Shown here in pieces: positions 53,512 to 59,294 of a stretch of DNA of 64,000 nucleotides. The stretch comes from Agromyces soli (GTDB lineage Bacteria; Actinomycetota; Actinomycetes; Actinomycetales; Microbacteriaceae): assembly GCF_022811605.1 (NCBI RefSeq), contig NZ_CP094533.1, forward strand, positions 2,170,001-2,234,000. Reading direction: 5' to 3'. The position numbers and the translations under genes were made by a program. Numbering within the stretch: the stretch's first letter is position 1; each line of letters opens with the position of its first letter. Below the pieces are notes generated by a model. The model ran no database searches, was not told the origin of the DNA, and saw only the letters and a program-made list of their open reading frames with translations.

Positions 53512-53811
53512 TCAGTCGTCGACGTTGGCCCAAAGGTCGGGGTCGCTGCCGAGAATGTCGGCAAGGTCCCGGGAAGAGATGACCGCTGGGTCCTCCGTGG
53601 GCCAGGTAGCGGGCAGCAGGGACGCATCGGCTGTTGCGGGGCGCTTGACAATCTGCCAGTCGTCCCATCCGCCGCCAGGCTCCTTTCGGAGTTCCGCGAC
53701 TGTATTCGTCCGTGCACGACCTGAGTTCTTCGTGTACACGGTCAACTTGGTGCCTTCGGGTAGAAATTTGAGCGCCGCATAGAGCGCAGTATCAGCGTTG
53801 ATGACCGTCAT
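53512..53811 (-). CDS. Small unknown protein
   Basis: The 99-residue protein is not recognised. It has a beta-rich first half (TKLTVYTKNSGRARTN, WQIVKRP) and an acidic C-terminus (SSRDLADILGSDPDLWANVDD). TAGCGT lies 7 nt before ATG 53811 on the minus strand, a leaderless promoter as elsewhere in the window, which supports the gene. It lies between the restriction operon and a divergent nuclease-like gene. Its size would suit an inhibitor or antitoxin for either, but nothing in the sequence proves that. Confidence 0.6.
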   Translation of the reverse strand: MTVINADTALYAALKFLPEGTKLTVYTKNSGRARTNTVAELRKEPGGGWDDWQIVKRPATADASLLPATWPTEDPAVISSRDLADILGSDPDLWANVDD

Positions 53812-54111
53812 AGACGAGACGCTACAGGGGCATCGTTGACGGCGCGCTGTCGAAGGTAACCAGGCGACTGCCAAGCGGGCCTCAAGTCCCGCGATGCGCC
53901 CGACGATTGGAGACGAACCACGCCATAAGCACTCGAAGGCAGACACGAAGACACGCGGGGGTCTCGTGCCACGCGGGATGGTGCTCGACGTCTTCGATCG
54001 CTGGCTGACGCAGTCGTTGACGCGAACTGCCAGCAGTCTCATCACAACAGGCCTTGAGGGACTGCGGGTGGGCTTTCTCTGAGTGCGACCCGGTCTCAAT
54101 ACACTGACGAC
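53812..54111. other. Divergent spacer with two leaderless promoters, no gene
   Basis: The 300 bp between two divergent genes contain TAGCGT (53824-53819, minus strand, 7 nt before ATG 53811) and TACACT (54100-54105, plus strand, 6 nt before ATG 54112). A 62-codon reading frame at 53894-54082 has no start context and no recognisable content. I see no repeats or RNA structure of note. Confidence 0.5.
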
Positions 54112-55077
54112 ATGTCGATTGTTGGCGCGCCGGTGGCCCAAGCGATTCCGCGCGAGATCGTTGGTGCTATCAGCGCCATCTTCACCGGCGGCGCCGGACC
54201 CTCGGGCCAGTACATTGACTCGGCGATGGAAGCTGCAGGGCTCGATTCAGCTGCGTACACCGGCAACAAGGCGGTTCGGGTCCGAGATGGCCTGTCGGCA
54301 CGCCCCCCGCAGCGTGGATGGACGATGCTCGATGAACTCGTGCACGTCCTCCGAGACCATGGCTATTTTGACCCCCGGCCACTGCCTGGCGACATGGTGA
54401 GACTGCAATCCGCAATCGGAATGTTCGGCGGGCGCCTCACCGACGGGGGCCACATGACCTGGGGGACGAGCGTCGGCGATGCAATCGGACAGCCGATGGA
54501 GGGCCGGCCTACGGTCTCCGCACCTCGAATGACGCTGACGATCCCCGAGGCGGCGCCGCCGCCTCCCCTCGCGCAACCGGCGGACCCGACCATTCCCTCG
54601 CACGAGCGGCTCCTGTGGCTCCTCGAACGAGTCCCCCAGTCGTTTAGTGCGCTCGTTCAGAGACGACGTCAAGGTCACACCGCACTCACCTTGGCGGACG
54701 AGTACGACCTACAAGATGCGACCGAAACTGCACTCCGACTGCTCTACGACGACATCCGGCCAGAGGAGCGGAATCCGTCGTATGCCGGGCGCTCGTCGAC
54801 GCAGGACTTCCTTCTGTACGAAGTGAAGACGATGGTCGAGATCAAGGTGACGAGGCCTGGTCGCGGCAATGTTGCGATTCGCGACGAGATCATTATTGAC
54901 AGCGAGATCTATCGGGCTCATCCCGATGTTGAGCGGATGGTCTTCGTCGTGTACGACATTGCGGCAACGATCCGCAACCCGTCCGGATTCGAGCAGGCTC
55001 TGTCGACACCGATCGACGGCTACGCGCGCGACACACTAGTCGTGCCCTGGCCGTACCCCGTCGCTCCAGGGACCTGA
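54112..55077 (+). CDS. PD-(D/E)XK nuclease-like effector protein
   Basis: The 321-residue protein has a variable N-terminal half (about 1-150), a Pro-rich linker, and a C-terminal domain LYDDIRPEERNPSYAGRSSTQDFLL...VEIKVTR. The core residues Asp232, Glu243 and Lys245 fit the PD-(D/E)XK fold seen in DpnII/MboI-type restriction domains that recur at the C-terminus of many phage-defence proteins. The conserved D(V/I)RPEE-x-PSYAG block supports this. TACACT-N6-ATG gives a leaderless promoter. The N-terminal part would be the sensor; it is not recognised. The HEPN-like gene follows 120 bp downstream on the same strand. Confidence 0.75.
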   Translation: MSIVGAPVAQAIPREIVGAISAIFTGGAGPSGQYIDSAMEAAGLDSAAYTGNKAVRVRDGLSARPPQRGWTMLDELVHVLRDHGYFDPRPLPGDMVRLQSAIGMFGGRLTDGGHMTWGTSVGDAIGQPMEGRPTVSAPRMTLTIPEAAPPPPLAQPADPTIPSHERLLWLLERVPQSFSALVQRRRQGHTALTLADEYDLQDATETALRLLYDDIRPEERNPSYAGRSSTQDFLLYEVKTMVEIKVTRPGRGNVAIRDEIIIDSEIYRAHPDVERMVFVVYDIAATIRNPSGFEQALSTPIDGYARDTLVVPWPYPVAPGT

Positions 55078-55197
55078 CGTCGTCGTGGTCGCGAGGGCTC
55101 TGGTCACTCTGGTCGACGACACGGGGTAAGTCGCTGCGCCCGTTCTCAGATAACCTGCGGAAGACGCTGACCACCAAGCCAAAGGCGGGGCATTCAG

Positions 55198-56223
55198 ATG
55201 AGCCCATCAAACTCGAAGGCGCGACGCGCTGCGCATGCAGCGAAGGTGACTGCTCGCAGCGCCCAGAGTTCCGGCATCGTCAAATGCTACGTCGAGCGGT
55301 TCGAGAATGCCGTCGGCGCACCGGACCTCCGCCTTCGTGAGAAGTCGACCAAGCGGCTCGTGAGGGTCTTGACAGACAACCAGATGTTCGGGTCAGTCGC
55401 GCCGTTGTCGAACCTGTTGCAGGACTGCTATGTCCATGGAGGCGGGCTCGTCGAGCCACGGGGCCGTGCAGAGTACATCGCCATCGCCGCGCCGATCGTG
55501 ACGCAAAACGCTCAGGAGATCTCTGTCGCATTCGAGGGCTTCTCGGTGCAGGTCCACATCGCAACCGCGGACATCGCATCTCCTCCGACATCCGTGTGGG
55601 CCTACATCGAGGAGTACCCCGTCGAGGACGGGGGCCTTGGTCTGCGTCTCCGGCAGAAGGTCACGGGTCGGAAGATCGAGATGTACGGCAGAAACCAGGA
55701 GCATTTGCTCACGTTCCTCAGCAGCCCGCAGTTCACAGGAGCCCACACCTACATGGCCAACCTTTACCAGAAAGACGGCTTCGAGGACTACGTGCTGGTC
55801 TCCGGGGGTACGGCAACAGACTCGTACGACGTGCTTCTCTTCAACGACGGTGCTGAACTCACCTACCTGCTTGGCCCGACACCTGACACCGCATACCGGG
55901 ATGCGTTCCGCGTGCTGACAGAGGAGTCGGCGCCGGAGGCGCACGCGCGTACCGCGCAGACGCACTTCGACAGGGGCCGGTATCGCGAGGCCGTGCTCTC
56001 CGCGCGACTCGCTGTCGAAACGGCGTGCGGCGGACGTGGACTCGATGTGAAGCGCCGGCTTGCCGATGCTCCCGCGGACATCACGACCGCGGCTGAAGCC
56101 CTGTACGGCAAGCGCCATGTGGCCGTCCATGAGGGCGAGACTCGAGTCGAACAGCCCGATGCCATACAGGCGATTCGCGCGATGCATCAAGTCCTCAGCT
56201 ACCTGGAGTCGACGCCTTCCTGA
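55198..56223 (+). CDS. Unknown protein with C-terminal HEPN-like domain
   Basis: The 341-residue protein has an N-terminal and middle region (1-235) of mixed alpha/beta type without a family match. The C-terminal ~90 residues are helical: HFDRGRYREAVLSARLAVETA begins the bundle, and Arg306-x4-His311 in KRHVAVHEGE matches the RNase motif Rx4-6H of HEPN toxins. A ribosome site AAAGGCGGGG lies near 55180-55189. It is the last gene of the element, directly before the right junction, and may form a two-gene effector set with the preceding nuclease-like gene. Confidence 0.7.
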   Translation: MSPSNSKARRAAHAAKVTARSAQSSGIVKCYVERFENAVGAPDLRLREKSTKRLVRVLTDNQMFGSVAPLSNLLQDCYVHGGGLVEPRGRAEYIAIAAPIVTQNAQEISVAFEGFSVQVHIATADIASPPTSVWAYIEEYPVEDGGLGLRLRQKVTGRKIEMYGRNQEHLLTFLSSPQFTGAHTYMANLYQKDGFEDYVLVSGGTATDSYDVLLFNDGAELTYLLGPTPDTAYRDAFRVLTEESAPEAHARTAQTHFDRGRYREAVLSARLAVETACGGRGLDVKRRLADAPADITTAAEALYGKRHVAVHEGETRVEQPDAIQAIRAMHQVLSYLESTPS

Positions 56224-56338
56224 GGGGCCGGTCGCTGTTCCCGTGCGCTTGCGCGTCAAGGATGACAATGCGCACTTGACGAGCACGGTGTGATGATCGG
56301 TGCTCGATGGAAATCCCTGATCCTCAGTCTCTTTTGGA

Positions 56339-56857
56339 ATGATAAATGTAGGGGGTATTGCAGCGAAGACGACGCTCCTGGCCGCCGTGCTCGGCGCAGC
56401 CCCGCCGCACGAGCGCATCGTCGTCATCGAAGACGTGGGCGAGGCGGTCATCGAGCACCCGCACGTGGTCTCGCTCGAGTCACGACAGCCGAACCTCGAA
56501 GGAGCCGGGCGCATCGGGCTCGATGCGCTGGTGCGCGAGGCGCTGCGCATGCGTCCGGATCGGCTGGTGGTCGGCGAATGCCGAGGCGCCGAGCTGCGGG
56601 AACTCCTCTCGGCGCTGAACACCGGCCACGACGGGGGCGCAGGCACGATGCACGCGAACTCGCTCGCCGACGTGCCGGCCCGCCTCGAGGCGCTCGGCGC
56701 GTCGGCGGGACTCTCGGCGGACGCCGTCGCCCGGCAGGCCGTGAGCGCATTCGACCTCGTGCTGCATCTCGAGCGCCGCGGCGGGGTGCGCACGCTCGCC
56801 TCGATCGGCCGGCTCGTGCTCGACCACGACCGGCTCGGCGTCGAGGCGGCCCGATGA
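56339..56857 (+). pseudogene. tadA: tadA 3' half, interrupted by the mobile element
   Basis: The native part begins at 56366 with KTTLLAAVLG, the second half of Walker A. It continues with Walker B IVVIEDVGE, VVGECRGAELRELLSALNTGHDGG and the His-box region TMHANSLADVPARLEAL, and ends with the normal C-terminus. ATG 56339 inside the element could start a 172-residue product, but that lacks the first half of the P-loop and the N-terminal domain. It overlaps the next tad gene by ATGA. A fused promoter from the element could still drive the downstream tad genes. Confidence 0.93.
56350..56380. other. attR: right junction of the element
   Basis: Element sequence GGGGGTATTGCAGCG meets tadA sequence GACGACGCTCC around the AA core at 56366-56367. 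Rejoining the two element ends gives GGTATT-GCAGCG-AATACC, an inverted repeat of six bases. Just inside, CGTCAAG and CTTGACG (about 56257-56282) form another inverted repeat that could bind a recombinase or accessory factor. Confidence 0.75.
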
Positions 56858-57873
56858 CCGCCCGGCCGTGGAGCACCCGGGCGAGCCGCCGACTCACGTC
56901 GATCCGTCGTCCGAACGGCGCCGCCGAGGAATCGGCGATCGAGCGCGCGGCGGCGGTCGCCGAGCAACTGGCGACCCTGCTCTCGGCAGGTGTCGGCGTC
57001 GCGGCGGCCTGGTCGCACCTGGTGCCCGTCCCCGATTCGGATGCGGATCGCCCGACGGGCGCGGCGGACACGGCTCGAGCCGGTGATCCGCAGCCGGACC
57101 CGGTCATCGTGGCCGCAGCCGCCGCGCGCGAGGGGCTCCCGGTGCACGAGGCGCTGCGCCGCAGCGGCTCGAGCGGGCCCTGGCGCACCCTCGCCGCGGC
57201 CTGGGAGATCGCCGCCGCGTGCGGCGCCCCGCTCGCCGGCAGCCTGCGCGAGCTCGCCGCCGCCCTGCGCGACGAGGCCCAGCTTCGGCGCGAGGTCCGC
57301 ACCGCGCTGGCCGGGCCGAACGCGAGTGCGCGCCTCGTGGCCTGGCTCCCCGTCGTCGCGATCGGCTTCGGCCTGCTGCTCGGGTTCGACACCGCCCGGG
57401 TGCTGCTCGGTTCTCCGCTCGGCCTCGGTTGCCTGTTCGCGGGACTCGCCCTGCTCTGGGCCGGGCGGCGATGGAACCGGGCGCTGGCTGCACAGGCCGC
57501 GCGCGGCGCCGCGGATGCCGGAATCGAGTACGACCTGCTGGCGATCGCGTTGACGGGCGGCGTCTCCCTCGACCGGGCGCGAACGCTCGTCGAGGCGGCC
57601 CTGTCGGACCGCGACGGCGTGCGCGACGTCCGCGAGATCGATCGGATCATCGGGCTCGCAGCCGCGGCCGGCGCCCCGGTGGCCGAGCTGCTGCGGGCCG
57701 AGGCGTTCCGGGTCCGTCGCACGGCGCGGGCTCGAGGCGTCGCGCGGGCGGCGGCCCTCGGGGTGCGGCTGATGATCCCGCTCGGCGTCTGCGTGCTGCC
57801 GGCCTTCGTCCTGCTGGGCGTCGCGCCCCTCGTCATCTCGGTCGTCTCCGGCACCTTCTCAGGCGCCGGATGA
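56854..57873 (+). CDS. Tad pilus assembly membrane protein (TadB/TadC, T2SS-F type)
   Basis: The 339-residue protein has a cytoplasmic N-terminal region with EQLATLLSAGVGVAAAWSHL and AREGLPVHEALRRSG, which is the first T2SS-F repeat, two central helices (about 165-210), a second repeat with EYDLLAIALTGGVSLDRARTLVE, and two C-terminal helices. It thus appears to combine the parts usually split into TadB and TadC. It forms the inner-membrane platform that TadA would drive. It is co-translated with the tadA remnant by ATGA. Confidence 0.87.
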   Translation: MTARPWSTRASRRLTSIRRPNGAAEESAIERAAAVAEQLATLLSAGVGVAAAWSHLVPVPDSDADRPTGAADTARAGDPQPDPVIVAAAAAREGLPVHEALRRSGSSGPWRTLAAAWEIAAACGAPLAGSLRELAAALRDEAQLRREVRTALAGPNASARLVAWLPVVAIGFGLLLGFDTARVLLGSPLGLGCLFAGLALLWAGRRWNRALAAQAARGAADAGIEYDLLAIALTGGVSLDRARTLVEAALSDRDGVRDVREIDRIIGLAAAAGAPVAELLRAEAFRVRRTARARGVARAAALGVRLMIPLGVCVLPAFVLLGVAPLVISVVSGTFSGAG

Positions 57874-57932
57874 CCGCCCTGCTCGTGCCACCGCCGACCG
57901 CCGCTGCGGTCAGACAAGAAGAGAGGTACCTC

Positions 57933-58202
57933 ATGAATCATCGAACTCGTCCGCATGGGAGCTCGGCCGAGGCGGTGACGCTCGCAGCCGAGGGCGTCAC
58001 CGTCGGCGGTTCCGTACGATGGCGTCGTTTGCGGGGCATCCGGCGCCGCCTCTCCGGCGATCGGGGTGCCGCGACCGCGGAGTATGCGGTGGCCACGATG
58101 GCCGCGGTCGGCTTCGCGGGACTCCTGGTCGTCATCCTGCGCGGAGACGAGGTGCGCGGCATCCTCACCGAACTCGTGCGGAATGCGCTCAGCGTCGGCT
58201 GA
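57933..58202 (+). CDS. DUF4244 pilin-like protein
   Basis: The 89-residue protein has a basic N-terminus, then GDRGAATAEYAVATMAAVGFAGLLVVIL, in which the Glu-Tyr pair at the start of the hydrophobic helix is characteristic of Flp-type pilins; a short tail EVRGILTELVRNALSVG follows. DUF4244 proteins occupy this place in actinobacterial Tad loci. GAGAGG at 57921-57926 is the ribosome site. It should be the major pilus subunit, cut by a prepilin peptidase encoded elsewhere. Confidence 0.88.
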   Translation: MNHRTRPHGSSAEAVTLAAEGVTVGGSVRWRRLRGIRRRLSGDRGAATAEYAVATMAAVGFAGLLVVILRGDEVRGILTELVRNALSVG

Positions 58203-58536
58203 GACGCGCCGCGAGCGCGGCAGCGTGACCGCGGAGCTCGCGGTCGCGCTGCCCGCGGTCGCCGCGGTGCTAGCACTCTGCCTCGGTGCGGTGCTGCTCG
58301 CCGCGCAGCAGGTGCGCCTGAGCGACGGCGCCGCCGACGCGGCTCGGGCGCTCGGTCGCGGCGAGTCCGCGTCGACCGCCGCCGGGATCGCCGCGCGGGT
58401 GTCGGGGGGAGCGGTGTCGCTCGGCTCCACGAACGACGGCACCTTCGTGTGCGCGACGCTTCGCGCTCCCGCCGCCGGGCTCCTCGCCGCCATCGAACTG
58501 CGGGCGTCCTCCTGCGCGCTCGCCGGAGGTCGCTGA
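58183..58536 (+). CDS. TadE-like protein
   Basis: The 117-residue protein has RGSVTAELAVALPAVAAVLALCLGAVLLAAQQ, a single type-IV-pilin-like helix after a Thr-Ala-Glu motif, and a small exported domain with two cysteines (FVCATL, SSCALAGG) that could pair. ATG 58183 lies inside the end of the pilin gene; no better start is seen. TadE proteins are minor pilins needed for pilus assembly. Confidence 0.83.
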   Translation: MRSASAETRRERGSVTAELAVALPAVAAVLALCLGAVLLAAQQVRLSDGAADAARALGRGESASTAAGIAARVSGGAVSLGSTNDGTFVCATLRAPAAGLLAAIELRASSCALAGGR

Positions 58537-58907
58537 TGTCCGGCTCCGTGCTCGCGGTCGGGGTCGTCGGAGCGTGCGCCGCCACTGCGCTCGCCGTGCT
58601 GCCGCTGCTCGGCATGCACGTCGAACGCCAGCGCGCCGCGCACGCCGCGGATGCCGCTGCGCTCGCCGCGGCCGACGCCTTGACCGGTGCGGTGCCCGGC
58701 GTGCCGTGCGAGCTGGCCGTCGAACTCGCACGCCGGAACGGCGCGACCCTCACCGCGTGCGAAGCCGATGGGGCGACCGCGACCGTCGCCGTCGAGATCG
58801 AGTTCCCGCTCGGCTCGGCGGGGGCGCGGGCGAGAGCTGGGCCGCCGGCGACGGCCCGCCGCTCGGGCAGGCGGCCTCAGTCGAAGACGGTCTCGATGAA
58901 GCGGTAG
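58536..58907 (+). CDS. TadE-like secretion-neighbourhood protein (Rv3654c type)
   Basis: The 123-residue protein has an N-terminal membrane helix (SVLAVGVVGACAATALAVLPLLG) followed by VERQRAAHAADAAALAAADAL, the block common to TadG/Rv3654c-type proteins, and two cysteines (VPCELA, LTACEA). It overlaps the TadE gene by one base (TGATG). The last ~20 residues, after the Ala/Gly stretch, are basic and read through into a convergent gene, overlapping it by 31 bp. They may be a recent extension after loss of an original stop. Confidence 0.8.
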   Translation: MSGSVLAVGVVGACAATALAVLPLLGMHVERQRAAHAADAAALAAADALTGAVPGVPCELAVELARRNGATLTACEADGATATVAVEIEFPLGSAGARARAGPPATARRSGRRPQSKTVSMKR

Positions 58908-59113
58908 TCGACCGCGGTCGGACGGGCGTCGCCCGGCCCGTCGAACTCGAGGCCGGCCCCGCGCGCGTAGACGTAGCGCTTGCCGGCGTCCGCGTTCAAC
59001 TCGATGCGGGGGCGAGGGTCGCCGCTGTCGAGGAACGCGGTCGCGACGGTCTTGCCTTCGAGTGGCCCGTCGATCAGCTTGGCGGTGTACGAGCCCGAGG
59101 ATGACGTGTCCAT
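58877..59113 (-). CDS. Small conserved-type protein of unknown function
   Basis: The 78-residue acidic protein reads SYTAKLIDGPLEGKTVATAF, with RPRIELNADAGKRYVYARG and TAVDYRFIETVFD. It looks like a small beta-rich protein that I believe is common in Microbacteriaceae, but I cannot name it. GGAGGAG upstream serves ATG 59113 (spacing about 12) or ATG 59122 (spacing 3); I chose the former with low certainty. It converges on the tad operon and is divergent from topA. Confidence 0.65.
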   Translation of the reverse strand: MDTSSSGSYTAKLIDGPLEGKTVATAFLDSGDPRPRIELNADAGKRYVYARGAGLEFDGPGDARPTAVDYRFIETVFD

Positions 59114-59294
59114 GCGGGTCATTCTCCTCCGCCCGTGTCGAACCGCAAGGGGTGGATACGCCACCGTGGCGGAGGTGCGCTCCCGGCCAGGGTGTGTATC
59201 GTGTGGCTGTCGGCGCTCGGCGTCGGCGGACAGCACACCGCTCGGGGGCGCGGCGTTCCGCTGCACTCTCGTCTCGAAGCAATAGAGGAGTCTG

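Larger units (their letters stand above)
43395..56367. mobile_element. 12.97-kb serine-recombinase element carrying defence genes, inserted in tadA
   Basis: The element is bounded by AA cores at 43393-43394 and 56366-56367. Joining the flanks rebuilds GAGGTGKTTLL, a perfect Walker A motif, and an uninterrupted 374-codon tadA. Its genes are less GC-rich than the host's. Left to right it holds an unknown gene coupled to an XRE-ImmA/IrrE protein, two serine recombinases, an AbiV-like gene, a nuclease-methyltransferase with a PD-(D/E)XK partner, a small unknown gene, a second PD-(D/E)XK protein and a HEPN-like protein. There are no phage structural, replication or conjugation genes, so it is an integrative, perhaps mobilisable, defence island. 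The rejoined ends give GGTATT-N6-AATACC, a possible attP dyad. Confidence 0.92.

Noticed and set aside
53894..54082. A 62-codon plus-strand frame in the divergent spacer
   Set aside because: There is no ribosome site or promoter geometry, no recognisable content, and it ends just before the promoter of the next gene.
43395..56367. Element as a prophage or an integrative conjugative element
   Set aside because: No capsid, portal, terminase, lysis, relaxase, coupling protein or type IV secretion genes are present; the cargo is defence-like and the only mobility genes are serine recombinases.
43381..56380. Long target-site duplication at the element ends
   Set aside because: Comparing both junctions shows only the dinucleotide AA in common; no longer direct repeat is present, which excludes DDE transposase- or tyrosine-integrase-type duplications.
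42300..56400. CRISPR array or cas genes beside the defence genes
   Set aside because: No regularly spaced direct repeats and no Cas signatures were found on either strand.
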